DNA of 64,000 bases from Bombella pollinis (lineage in GTDB: Bacteria; Pseudomonadota; Alphaproteobacteria; Acetobacterales; Acetobacteraceae): the NCBI RefSeq assembly GCF_026385485.1, contig NZ_JANIDX010000006.1:1-64000 (forward strand). Reading direction: 5' to 3'. The notes below the pieces were generated by a model. That model was not told the DNA's origin. It saw nothing but the letters and a program-made list of their open reading frames with translations, and made no database searches. Both the position numbers and the translations under genes were made by a program. Below, in pieces: positions 51,444 to 60,576 of this stretch; position 1 is the stretch's first letter, and each line of letters begins with the position of its first letter.

Positions 51444-51631
51444 AGAAGATGTAAGTAGCATCCTCATTCTTTAAGTTCTTCTTGTAAGAAAGAATGGTTT
51501 TCCTAAAAAAGCGTTATTTTTATTAATATGGAGGGGTTTGGTTTATCTCCTTGAAAAACATGATTATTTTTACGTCCTTCTCAAAGGGAGAGGCGTATTG
51601 GGGAGAAATTAAATTAAGTTTTATTATTAAA

Positions 51632-51650
51632 TGAAAATGATTATCATTTA
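51632..51650. promoter_or_regulatory. Fur box upstream of the first siderophore receptor
   Basis: TGAAAATGATTATCATTTA is close to the Fur consensus (GATAATGATAATCATTATC), 37 bases before ATG 51687. Implies iron-repressed transcription. Confidence 0.75.
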
Positions 51651-51686
51651 GAGAAGAACGAGATTATTCCTTGCATGGTGATGTAA

Positions 51687-54077
51687 ATGAGTCGATTTAT
51701 CCGCAGCGGCCTTAGGCCTTTTTCAGCAGCCTTGACCTTAGGGAGCGTTGCGGGGGGAGCGTATGCAAACACAACGGCCGCTGCCGATGCTGCGCATATA
51801 GGGGCTAAGCCTAACATACAGGCGACAGAGGCCGACTCGGATGGTGACCAAACAGCGGCGGATGTTGGTGTTCAAGCTAAGGGTGTGGAGCGCATCCATG
51901 TAGTGGGGCACCCATTTAATACATTGCATGCAAGCAATGATATGGGGCGTATGCCGCAAGATGTGATGCATACCGCTCAGACAATTGATGTTGTCCCGCG
52001 GGAGTTGATTAAGCAGCAGAATGTCAAATCTCTTGATGAAGCCCTGAAGAATGTGCCCGGTATTACAGCCTCTGTTGGGGAGGGGGCTGGTGGGATGAGT
52101 GGGGATCAATTCCTCATCCGTGGGTTCCCTGCGCAAAATGATATTTATGAGGATGGCTTGCGGGATTTTGGTGTTTATACCCGCGATAGCTTCTTCCAAG
52201 ATTCGGTGAATGTCATTAAAGGCCCATCATCTGAAGTATTCGGTAATGGGACAACGGGCGGGGCGATTAATATTGTTACAAAGACCCCGACATTACATGA
52301 CCATTACGGTGCTGACTTTAGCGGTGGGTCGGCTAATTTTTATCGTGGTGTTGTGGATGTTAATAAACGCATCAATGATACATCAGCCTTCCGTGTGGAA
52401 GGTATGGCTAACTCCAACGATGTTGTAGGGCGCGATTATGTATATTCCCATCGTTGGGGTGTTGCGCCATCTATAGCTTTTGGTTTGGGAACCAAGACAA
52501 CTGTTGTGTTGCAGGTGATGCACCAAACATCGCGTAATGTTCCCGATTATGGTGTACCCGTTGTGAATGGCCATCCCATAACGGAGAGCTCGTCCTTTGG
52601 GGTACGGCGTAGTAATATTTATGGTAAATCGCAAGACCATGATAATAGTGACGATACAATGGAGACGCTGCGTTTAAAGCACGTCTTTAATAAGCATCTT
52701 ACCTTTCATAATGATTTACGCTTTGGTGAATATAGCCGTGACTTTGCGGCATCTTCACCACAATGCGCTAATGCGTCATGCTCGGAATTGCAGATTTATA
52801 ATCCGGGTTATAAGAAGGTGGACCCTGCGGCGGGGATTGGCCTTAATGGCGGGCCAATGCCGTATAAGCAAAAGAGCTGGTCTTTCCAAGATGTGGCCTC
52901 CCTACAGGCTGATTTTAAGACAGGCTTCTTGCGCCATCAGCTCGTAACGGGGGCGGATTTTGAATATGTGCAGGATTCCCGGCGGCAATATGCGTATGAT
53001 GCTGTAGGGGCTAATCGGGCAATTCCGTGGCAGAATACATATCATCCTCAGCGTGATAATTATGGCTATGGGACGTGCCGCGCTGATTCTGGGAATTGTT
53101 GGAAGAATACGAATTATAGCCTAGGGCGGCCTGATTCCCATGGTTATGGGTTTGATACGGGCTTATTCTTGTACGATCAAATCTGGTTTGCAAAATGGGT
53201 GTCCATCAAAGGGGGATTCCGGTGGGACCGTTGGCAAACAGCGTATAAAACATGGGGGGCTGATGGGCAGGAAAGTGCTGCTGCACGGGGCCCGCAAGGG
53301 AAGGCTCCCTCTGCTGCGCTAAATTATCACGATACAAAAGGCGTCTTTAACCCGACAGCCAGTTTGCTCATTACTCCCAATAGCTGGCAGACCTTTTACT
53401 TCACTTATGCGAGCTCTACCACGCCGATGGGTATGTATGTGACCAATGGCGCAATCCCTATTCGCCCCCTTAATGGGCAGGTTGCTACTCAGCCAGAGCG
53501 GGCAAAGCTCTATGAGGTCGGCTCGAAGATGAGCTTCTTGCATGACCGTTTAGGGGCGACAATTTCGCTTTTCCGGCTGGATAAGAGCAACGCTCTGACA
53601 ACCGACCCGATTGCGGGGCAGGTTTTGGCCACAGGGGTGAAGGAGCGTAACCAAGGCTTGGAGCTCTCCCTTGGGGGGATGATTCTGCCGGGTTGGAACA
53701 TTACCGGGACGTATGCTCTATATGACCCTCGCGTGATGTCTGGCGCGAATCACGGGCGGAATATCCAATATGTGCCGCATAATCAGGCGACCTTATGGAC
53801 CGCATATGAAGCCTTCCCCGGTAAGTTGTGGAACTTTACGATTGGCGGAGGCGTTACATGGCGAGAAGGCGTGTATCTGGACCTCGCAAATACGGCGAAA
53901 GTCCCGGCTAATGTGGAGTTCGATTCTTACATATCCCATCGTATCAATCGGCATTGGGTCGTATCGCTTAATGCGTATAACCTCTCCAACCGTTTGAATT
54001 ATAATTCCCTCTTTACAAACCGCGTTACCCCAGCGCCGGGCCGTGCCTTCTTGGGGCGGTTGAGCATGGATTATTAA
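51687..54077 (+). CDS. TonB-dependent siderophore receptor 1
   Basis: A 796-residue outer-membrane receptor. A signal peptide ('SAALTLGSVAGGAYA') is followed by an N-terminal segment and a plug domain ('DMGRMPQDVMHTAQTIDVVPRELIKQQNVKSLDEALKNVPGI', 'DQFLIRGFPAQNDIYEDGLRD'), then a 22-stranded barrel ending in an aromatic residue ('LGRLSMDY'). The plug type resembles FhuE/FpvA-like receptors for hydroxamate siderophores; the ligand is unknown. Very similar to the next gene, so a tandem duplication. Confidence 0.9.
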   Translation: MSRFIRSGLRPFSAALTLGSVAGGAYANTTAAADAAHIGAKPNIQATEADSDGDQTAADVGVQAKGVERIHVVGHPFNTLHASNDMGRMPQDVMHTAQTIDVVPRELIKQQNVKSLDEALKNVPGITASVGEGAGGMSGDQFLIRGFPAQNDIYEDGLRDFGVYTRDSFFQDSVNVIKGPSSEVFGNGTTGGAINIVTKTPTLHDHYGADFSGGSANFYRGVVDVNKRINDTSAFRVEGMANSNDVVGRDYVYSHRWGVAPSIAFGLGTKTTVVLQVMHQTSRNVPDYGVPVVNGHPITESSSFGVRRSNIYGKSQDHDNSDDTMETLRLKHVFNKHLTFHNDLRFGEYSRDFAASSPQCANASCSELQIYNPGYKKVDPAAGIGLNGGPMPYKQKSWSFQDVASLQADFKTGFLRHQLVTGADFEYVQDSRRQYAYDAVGANRAIPWQNTYHPQRDNYGYGTCRADSGNCWKNTNYSLGRPDSHGYGFDTGLFLYDQIWFAKWVSIKGGFRWDRWQTAYKTWGADGQESAAARGPQGKAPSAALNYHDTKGVFNPTASLLITPNSWQTFYFTYASSTTPMGMYVTNGAIPIRPLNGQVATQPERAKLYEVGSKMSFLHDRLGATISLFRLDKSNALTTDPIAGQVLATGVKERNQGLELSLGGMILPGWNITGTYALYDPRVMSGANHGRNIQYVPHNQATLWTAYEAFPGKLWNFTIGGGVTWREGVYLDLANTAKVPANVEFDSYISHRINRHWVVSLNAYNLSNRLNYNSLFTNRVTPAPGRAFLGRLSMDY

Positions 54078-54103
54078 ATCACCACTCAAAATATCAGGGT
54101 GTG

Positions 54104-54151
54104 AACCGCGCTTGCTTGCCTTTCAGAGAAGGGCAAGGGGCGCGGTTTTTT
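54104..54151 (+). terminator. Terminator after receptor 1
   Basis: ACCGCGC...GCGCGGT stem with an inner TGCC/GGCA pairing, followed by TTTTTT. Confidence 0.8.
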
Positions 54152-54335
54152 GTGAATGCGCGTTTGTTATCTCACTGTTCTGTAACATTTATGAGGGGAG
54201 AGGCACGCACTTAAAGCGGCTTTTATGATGGGGCCCTTGGCTGAATGATAGGAGAATACTGCGCTTTTTGTGTTGTGGCAATTAAGACACAATCGCAACT
54301 TTAAATAGTTTGTCATCTTTTTTAATGTTTGAAAT

Positions 54336-54354
54336 TGAGAATAATTATCATGTA
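54336..54354. promoter_or_regulatory. Fur-box-like site upstream of the second receptor
   Basis: TGAGAATAATTATCATGTA partly matches the Fur consensus, about 58 bases before ATG 54412. Weaker than the first box. Confidence 0.55.
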
Positions 54355-54411
54355 GGAGAAAAATCATCCTCTTTCGAGGGGCTGTATCATTCTTGCTGTG
54401 GAGCATCTTTT

Positions 54412-56853
54412 ATGAGCCGTTTTATTCACCGGTGCCTTAGGCCAGCATCTGCCGCTCTGACATTAGGGAGTGTTGCAGGGGGAGCTTATGCTGCTGATGT
54501 GGCTGCAAGCCAGCATCAGGATAGTGCGAAACCAGGTGATAAACGTCATGTCGCTGCAAAGGCTGAGCATAAGGCTGTCACTCAACAACATGCGCCGTCA
54601 TCTGCGACGCAGGGGAGCGCAACGCAGCTGGCTTCAGCGCAAACCACCCCGCAGCAAGAGGGAGTCCAAGCGAAGGGTGTAGAGCACATCCATGTGATTG
54701 GGCATCCTTTTAATACCATGCATGCAAGCAATGATATGGGACGCTTGCCGCAGGATGTGATGCATACGGCGCAGACGATTGATGTTGTTCCGCGGGAGCT
54801 GATTAAGCAGCAAAATGCGAAATCATTGGATGAAGCCTTGCGCAATGTCCCCGGCATTACGGCTTCCGTTGGGGAAGGGGCTGGTGGGTTGAATGGCGAC
54901 CAATTCCTCATCCGTGGCTTCCCTGCGCAGAATGATATTTATGAAGATGGCTTGCGGGATTTTGGTGTCTATTCACGCGATAGCTTCAATTATGATTCCG
55001 TGAATGTCATTAAGGGGCCATCCTCTCAGGTCTTTGGGAATGGGACGACCGGCGGGGCCATCAATGTCGTTACAAAGACCCCGACGGTTAATAATCATTA
55101 TAATGTCGATTTTAGCGGCGGGTCTGCCGATTATTTCCGCGGTACGGTGGATATTAACCAGCGTATTAATGATACAACGGCCTTCCGTATAGAAGGGCTG
55201 GGGGCCTCCAATAATGTTGTCGGGCGGGACCATGTGTGGGACCACCGCTGGGGGATTGCGCCGTCTATCGCGTTTGGGCTGGGGACAAAGACAACCGTTG
55301 TCCTGCAAGTCACACACGAGACGGATAATAGCGTACCTGATTATGGGATGCCCGTTGTCAAGGCGCGTGGCTCAGCCTATGGGCGGCCTATCTCAGAATA
55401 TGGCGTCCCGCGGGAGAATTGGTACGGCAAACGCCAAGACCATAACCATACTGATGATACGATGGAGACATTGCGGCTGAAGCATATCTTCAACGACCAT
55501 CTAACCTTCCATAATGATACGCGTTTTGGTGAATATAGTCGTAATTTTGAGGCCTCTAAGCTTGCTTGTGGGGCGCAATGTGTGAATGCGCTCAATAGTG
55601 GTAATTACGGGGCTGGGAGCATTCTTCGTAATACAAATGGGAGTGTGCCGCTGCCTTATAAGCAAAATAGCTGGTCCTTCCAGGATGTAGCGTCTTTGCA
55701 GGCTGATTTTAAGACAGGCTTCTTACGGCATCAGGTCGTGACGGGTGTTGATATGGAATATGTCCATGATTCCCGGCATCAGGATACTTATGAGGGTGTA
55801 TCTATTAAAAACCCTACACCTACAGCGAATATGCTTAACCCTAACCCTGATAATGTGCCTGATGCGATGGTGCGCCGTGTGTCGGCACGGGCGAACTCTA
55901 TGCCGGATATTGCCGGGATTGGGAAGAAGCCGAGCAGCCGTGGCTATGGGTTTGATACGGGTATCTTCTTGTATGACCAGATTTGGTTTACCAAATGGGC
56001 GTCTATTAAAGGTGGCTTCCGTTGGGACCGTTGGCAGAGCAATTATAGGGTCTATGGCCTTGAGAACTTGCCTAATAATCCTGACCGTAGCTTCCCGCAG
56101 ACAAAGAATACCTTTAACCCAACGGCTAGCCTGATTTTAACGCCTACAAAATGGCAGACGATTTACTTCACCTATGCGAGTTCTACAACCCCAACGGGGA
56201 TGTATGTAACAAGTGGGGCTGTGCCCGTACGGCCGGGGAGACAGGGGGGCGTGGATACGCGGCCGCAAAAAGCACGTTTGTATGAGGTAGGCAGTAAGTT
56301 CAGCCTATTGCATGACCGCTTAGGGGCTACCATCTCGCTCTTCCGGTTGGATAAGGATAACGCGCTGACGACTGATCCCGTCTCTAACTCCACCATTAAT
56401 ACAGGGGCACAGCAGCGTAACCAAGGGATGGAACTCTCCGTTGGGGGGATGATCCTACCGGGATGGAACATCACAGCGACTTACGCATTATATGACCCCA
56501 AGACATCGCCTAACGGTGGGGGAAAGATGCATAATCAAATCCAATATGTGCCACATAATCAGGCGACCTTGTGGTCTGCTTATGAGGCCTTCCCCGGTAA
56601 ACCGTGGAACTTTACCATCGGTGGGGGGCTAACATGGCGTCAAGGCGTGTATTTGAATAACGATAACACGAGCAAGGTCCCTGCTAATTTGGACTTTGAC
56701 TCCGTTATTTCTCATCGTTTTGGGCGGCATTGGGTTGCCTCTCTTAACGGCTATAACCTCGCCAATCGTCTGAATTATAATAGTCTCTTTGCAGGTTATG
56801 CGACCCCAGCACCGGGGCGGACCTTCTTGGGCCGTTTGACGATGGATTATTAA
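54412..56853 (+). CDS. TonB-dependent siderophore receptor 2
   Basis: 813 residues from ATG 54412, after a GGAG ribosome site; an in-frame start at 54310 would span the Fur box. Signal peptide 'SAALTLGSVAGGAYA' is shared with receptor 1. A longer Gln/Ala/Thr-rich spacer precedes a plug nearly identical to that of receptor 1 ('GHPFNTMHASNDMGRLPQDV'). The barrel follows and diverges mainly in loops, as expected for change of ligand. Ends 'LGRLTMDY'. Confidence 0.9.
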   Translation: MSRFIHRCLRPASAALTLGSVAGGAYAADVAASQHQDSAKPGDKRHVAAKAEHKAVTQQHAPSSATQGSATQLASAQTTPQQEGVQAKGVEHIHVIGHPFNTMHASNDMGRLPQDVMHTAQTIDVVPRELIKQQNAKSLDEALRNVPGITASVGEGAGGLNGDQFLIRGFPAQNDIYEDGLRDFGVYSRDSFNYDSVNVIKGPSSQVFGNGTTGGAINVVTKTPTVNNHYNVDFSGGSADYFRGTVDINQRINDTTAFRIEGLGASNNVVGRDHVWDHRWGIAPSIAFGLGTKTTVVLQVTHETDNSVPDYGMPVVKARGSAYGRPISEYGVPRENWYGKRQDHNHTDDTMETLRLKHIFNDHLTFHNDTRFGEYSRNFEASKLACGAQCVNALNSGNYGAGSILRNTNGSVPLPYKQNSWSFQDVASLQADFKTGFLRHQVVTGVDMEYVHDSRHQDTYEGVSIKNPTPTANMLNPNPDNVPDAMVRRVSARANSMPDIAGIGKKPSSRGYGFDTGIFLYDQIWFTKWASIKGGFRWDRWQSNYRVYGLENLPNNPDRSFPQTKNTFNPTASLILTPTKWQTIYFTYASSTTPTGMYVTSGAVPVRPGRQGGVDTRPQKARLYEVGSKFSLLHDRLGATISLFRLDKDNALTTDPVSNSTINTGAQQRNQGMELSVGGMILPGWNITATYALYDPKTSPNGGGKMHNQIQYVPHNQATLWSAYEAFPGKPWNFTIGGGLTWRQGVYLNNDNTSKVPANLDFDSVISHRFGRHWVASLNGYNLANRLNYNSLFAGYATPAPGRTFLGRLTMDY

Positions 56854-56903
56854 TTTTGGTCTATCCTTCTTGTATCGCAGGGAGGATGGGGTGAAAGTTT
56901 CAT

Positions 56904-56935
56904 AAGGAGCGGGCTGGGACTGCCTGCTCCTTTTT
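56904..56935 (+). terminator. Terminator after receptor 2
   Basis: AAGGAGCGGGC and GCCTGCTCC pair around a short loop, followed by TTTTT. Confidence 0.8.
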
Positions 56936-56978
56936 ACGAATACCCTGCTGACATGGGATAATGGAAAGGCGTGATTTT

Positions 56979-57662
56979 ATGATGTTGCATATTCCTGCGG
57001 TTCTCTCCGCGGAGGAGCTGGCAGAACTACGTGGCCGCCTTGCAGCGGGAGAATGGGTTGATGGCCGTGGGACGGCGGGGCCGCAATCAGGCAGTGTAAA
57101 AAACAATCTCCAAATCGCGCCGGATAGCCCTTTAGGGCGTGAGCTTTCTACCTTTGTGTTGCGTAAATTGGGGACGAATCCTCTTTATAATAGCGCAGTC
57201 CTCCCTTTACGCCTCGTTCCTCCTTTGTTTAATCGCTATGATGTCGGGATGAACTTTGGGGCGCATGTGGATAATGCGTTGCGTCCTATCCCCGGTACAG
57301 GTCATCGTGTCCGAACGGATGTATCCAGCACACTCTTTATTTCCGATTTGGATGAATATGAGGGCGGGGAGCTAGTTCTTCATGGTCCGTCCGAGGAGAA
57401 GCGGGTACGGCTTCCTGCGGGGGATATGATTGTGTATCCCACAACAGCGTTGCATACTGTAACGCCTGTTACGCGTGGTAGCCGTTGGGGGTCGTTCTTC
57501 TGGGCGCAATCAGTGATTCGCTCGCAGGAGCATCGGTCTATCTTGTTTGATTTGGACCAGAGCATCATGGCTCTGACAGAGACACACGGGCCGAAGGATC
57601 AAGAAGTCCTAAGGTTGACCAATGTGTATCATAATTTATTGCGGAGTTGGGCGGAGCTATAA
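56979..57662 (+). CDS. piuC: PiuC/YbiX-type Fe(II)/2-oxoglutarate hydroxylase
   Basis: A PKHD-type dioxygenase, 227 residues. Iron ligands in 'NFGAHVDNAL' (HxD) and 'LHTVTPVTRGSRWGSFFWAQS' (His), with Arg for 2-oxoglutarate. 'LSAEELAELRGRLAAGEW' is the N-terminal helix. Members occur next to siderophore-receptor genes and are iron-regulated; substrate unknown. ATG 56979 or 56982. Context supports iron acquisition. Confidence 0.88.
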   Translation: MMLHIPAVLSAEELAELRGRLAAGEWVDGRGTAGPQSGSVKNNLQIAPDSPLGRELSTFVLRKLGTNPLYNSAVLPLRLVPPLFNRYDVGMNFGAHVDNALRPIPGTGHRVRTDVSSTLFISDLDEYEGGELVLHGPSEEKRVRLPAGDMIVYPTTALHTVTPVTRGSRWGSFFWAQSVIRSQEHRSILFDLDQSIMALTETHGPKDQEVLRLTNVYHNLLRSWAEL

Positions 57663-57692
57663 AGGGACCGCATCTAGACTTTAAGAACCGGC

Positions 57693-57712
57693 GGCGGAGC
57701 TAGGGCTCCGCC
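57693..57712. terminator. Hairpin between convergent piuC and minE
   Basis: GGCGGAGC and GCTCCGCC form a perfect 8-bp stem with a 4-base loop. No T-run, so termination is uncertain. Confidence 0.45.
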
Positions 57713-57743
57713 TGCATAACGGTACAATGTGGGGTAACTGGCT

Positions 57744-58049
57744 TTAAAGCTCGTCACTGGTGACGGTGGAGACCTGTGCACGCAAACCACTTTGAGGGAC
57801 TTGGATATCAATCTCCAATTTGGAGCATTTATGCCCTCTATCAAGCTTTACATGAACATTATCTTCATCTACCGACACATGGCGTGCGAGGACCTCTAGA
57901 ATCTCCGCATGTAAGGTACGGAGGAGGGTAGAATCCCCCCCCGCTTGGGCTTGACGCTCATGGGCTAGGAGAATCTGTAAACGGTCCCGGGCAACATTAC
58001 TGCTTGTTACGGGGCGTTTTTTATTAAAAAAGCTATCCAGAAAACTCAT
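57744..58049 (-). CDS. minE: Cell division topological factor MinE
   Basis: 101 residues: an anti-MinCD N-terminal region ('RDRLQILLAHERQ') and a dimerising topological domain ('EILEVLARHVSVDEDNVHVKLDRG'). It stimulates MinD ATPase to drive pole-to-pole oscillation. Overlaps minD by four bases. Confidence 0.95.
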   Translation of the reverse strand: MSFLDSFFNKKRPVTSSNVARDRLQILLAHERQAQAGGDSTLLRTLHAEILEVLARHVSVDEDNVHVKLDRGHKCSKLEIDIQVPQSGLRAQVSTVTSDEL

Positions 58050-58861
58050 GAGCCCCTCTTTTTGAAGATGCGGTCAAATAGGCCACGTTTTTCTGTAGGA
58101 ACATTGACAGGGATGTCCTTGCCTTTAAGCCGCTCTACAGCCTCAAAATAGGCCATAGCAGGGGCACTTTCAGGGGCGGCAAAAGTGACGGGAGCTCCTA
58201 CGTTGGAGGCTTTAAGGACATCTTCACTCTCTGGCACAACGCCGAGCAGTGGAAGGGAGAGGATACCCACCACATCTTCCACACTGAGCATCTCTCCGCG
58301 TGCAGCGCGGCTAGGGTCGTAGCGTGTCACAAGGAGATGTTTCTCCACTGTTTCACCTTTTTGGGCGCGGGCGGTCTGGCTATCCAACATCCCGATGATG
58401 CGGTCGGAGTCACGCACAGAGCTAACCTCTGGGTTTGTGACAATGACCGCATCATCAGCATGATGCATCGCAAGCTGTGCCCCGCGCTCAATTCCTGCTG
58501 GGCTGTCGCAGAGGATCCAGTCGAAGCGTTCTTGTAATTCCTGCATGACGCGGGCAACGCCCTCGGCGGTGAGGGCGTCTTTATCGCGTGTTTGGGAAGC
58601 AGGGAGGATAGAGAGGGTCTCGCAGCGTTTATCACGGATAAGGGCTTGGGAGAGGGTGGCCTCATTTTGGATGACGTTGATGAGGTCGAAAACGACCCGC
58701 CGCTCCACACCCATGATGAGGTCTAGATTACGCAAGCCTACGTCAAAATCGACCACAGCCACATTCTGCCCGCTATGTGCCAAAGCGGCACCTAGGGCGG
58801 CTGTCGTTGTTGTTTTGCCAACGCCCCCTTTACCGGATGTAACAACCACAATCTTTGCCAT
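58046..58861 (-). CDS. minD: Septum site-determining ATPase MinD
   Basis: 271 residues. Deviant Walker A 'VTSGKGGVGKTTTTAALGAAL', switch 'VVDFDVGLRNLDLIMGVERRVVFDLINV', 'DWILCDSPAGIERGAQLA' and a C-terminal amphipathic membrane-targeting helix ('GLFDRIFKKRG'). Second of the minC-minD-minE order, read leftward. Confidence 0.97.
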   Translation of the reverse strand: MAKIVVVTSGKGGVGKTTTTAALGAALAHSGQNVAVVDFDVGLRNLDLIMGVERRVVFDLINVIQNEATLSQALIRDKRCETLSILPASQTRDKDALTAEGVARVMQELQERFDWILCDSPAGIERGAQLAMHHADDAVIVTNPEVSSVRDSDRIIGMLDSQTARAQKGETVEKHLLVTRYDPSRAARGEMLSVEDVVGILSLPLLGVVPESEDVLKASNVGAPVTFAAPESAPAMAYFEAVERLKGKDIPVNVPTEKRGLFDRIFKKRGS

Positions 58862-59046
58862 GAAGTTCCCAGCCTTCCTAATTTGAGTGGCCGATTAGCC
58901 GAATGTTAGCAGCACACACATTATGGACCTTAGGAGGAGCCTTTATCCTCCTTATCTGTCCCCACACTCTATAGTAGCTCCTAGAAAATGATAAGATGTC
59001 CTTGCATGAAAAATACACAATGTTTCTTTCAAGAGTGTAAAAACGA

Positions 59047-59823
59047 TCAGTTTTTTATAACAGCTGCTTGTAGAAGAACGATTTTTAGCTGTTCATCTTC
59101 TAGATAAACTTGAGCAGCTTGCCCGATAGGCTCAGCAGGCATTTCCTCAGCAACCATGTAAAAACCATCAATGGCGAGCAATTCCGCTTCCATTTTGGTG
59201 GTATAGATGCGCGCATGAGGGCGACCATCGACCCCGGCAATGGCGCGCCCACGCAGGGGGCCATAAACATGGATAGACCCCCCAGCGATAATTTCCGCCC
59301 CAGAGGAGACCGGCCCTAGGATAATGACATCACCATCAGGGTTTTGGATAGATTGCCCAGAGCGTACGGGGCGATTAATGATGAGGGGTTCTTTGATAGG
59401 GTTAAGAGGCGGGGCTTTTTCTTCTTCCTCAGGGAGTTGGACAGGCCCGCTGGGGCGACCGCCTTGGAGTTCGATAGGCCATTCCCATGTTTGTAAGGCT
59501 TGCCAGTGGCGGTCAGCCCCTTCTATGCCGATAAGATGAATATGGCGTTGGCGGAGTTCTTGCTGGAAGCCTGCAAGGCCTTCAGTATGTTCATCAAGTA
59601 GGCCAAGATCTAAAATAACGGGCTGGCGATTGAAGAACCCAGCCGCGCGTTGCATGTGATTATCCAGCCCAGCGAGCCAGTCTTTTAAAGGGGCCTCTGG
59701 AGAGAGAATAAGCGCAAGGAAAGAACGGCCACGGGCACGGATAGTCATGCCATTAGGCTTTGAGGCTTGCACTGAAGGCGCATCTGATGGATGAAGTGGC
59801 TGAGATGCTGACGGGTTGGACAT
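59047..59823 (-). CDS. minC: Septum inhibitor MinC
   Basis: 258 residues: an N-terminal FtsZ-inhibiting domain ('FLALILSPEAPLKDWLAGLDNHMQRAAGFFNRQPVILDLG') and the C-terminal MinC beta-helix ('GDVIILGPVSSGAEIIAGGSIHVYGPLRGRAIAGVDGRPHARI'). 185 bases separate it from minD, long enough for a separate promoter. Confidence 0.93.
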   Translation of the reverse strand: MSNPSASQPLHPSDAPSVQASKPNGMTIRARGRSFLALILSPEAPLKDWLAGLDNHMQRAAGFFNRQPVILDLGLLDEHTEGLAGFQQELRQRHIHLIGIEGADRHWQALQTWEWPIELQGGRPSGPVQLPEEEEKAPPLNPIKEPLIINRPVRSGQSIQNPDGDVIILGPVSSGAEIIAGGSIHVYGPLRGRAIAGVDGRPHARIYTTKMEAELLAIDGFYMVAEEMPAEPIGQAAQVYLEDEQLKIVLLQAAVIKN

Positions 59824-59907
59824 GAAGCTGGGGTCACCTGGCTGTTTGTCAGAATTATGGAGTGTCTTTTAATGGTCCATAGCATAAAAATGCATTAGGA
59901 AAGACAT

Positions 59908-60576
59908 ATGCGTATATTGCATCACTTACCCCTCTCTCCGCAATCGCGTTTTGTACGTCTTATGTTGACAGAGAAAGGCTTGCCCTTTGAGCTTGTCGTA
60001 GAAAAGACGTGGGAGCAAAATGAATCCTTCCATAAGTTAAATCCCGCAGGGGAAGTCCCTGTCTTGGTGGAAGATAACGGTATTGTCGTACCTGGTTCGC
60101 GGGTTATTGCTGAGTATTTGGAGGATGCTTATCCCGATATGCCGCTATTGGGGCGGACAATGGGGGAGCGCGTTGAGATACGCCGTTTAGTGGATTGGTT
60201 TGAGAGACTTTTCCAACAAGAAGTTACAGTAAATTTGGTGGGAGAGAAGGTAGAAAAACGCCTTTTTGGGCAGGGCCATCCAGATGGGAATATTCTACAA
60301 GCTGGCTATAAAAATCTTCGCTTCCATTTAGATTATATCGGCTATCTTGCTGAGACACGCACTTGGTTGGGAGGGGCTACACTCTCTGCGGCGGATTTTA
60401 TTGCTGCGTCACATTTATCTGCGTTGGATTTTCTAGGTGATATTGATTGGCGTGCAGCCCCTTGTGTGCGGGATTGGTATGCCCGTATTAAATCACGCCC
60501 TTGCTTTCGGGCTTTATTGAGCGATCGTGTGAGTGGCGTTACCCCGCCTGCACATTATGCGGATCTCGATTTTTGA
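59908..60576 (+). CDS. GST-fold protein, FzlA-like
   Basis: 222 residues with an N-terminal thioredoxin-like half ('LHHLPLSPQSRFVRLMLTEKGLPFELV', 'NPAGEVPVLVEDNG') and an all-helical C-terminal half. 'LPLSPQSR' resembles the FtsZ-binding protein FzlA of alphaproteobacteria rather than a detoxifying GST. Divergent from minC, which fits a division role. Assignment to FzlA rather than general GST is moderate. Confidence 0.7.
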   Translation: MRILHHLPLSPQSRFVRLMLTEKGLPFELVVEKTWEQNESFHKLNPAGEVPVLVEDNGIVVPGSRVIAEYLEDAYPDMPLLGRTMGERVEIRRLVDWFERLFQQEVTVNLVGEKVEKRLFGQGHPDGNILQAGYKNLRFHLDYIGYLAETRTWLGGATLSAADFIAASHLSALDFLGDIDWRAAPCVRDWYARIKSRPCFRALLSDRVSGVTPPAHYADLDF

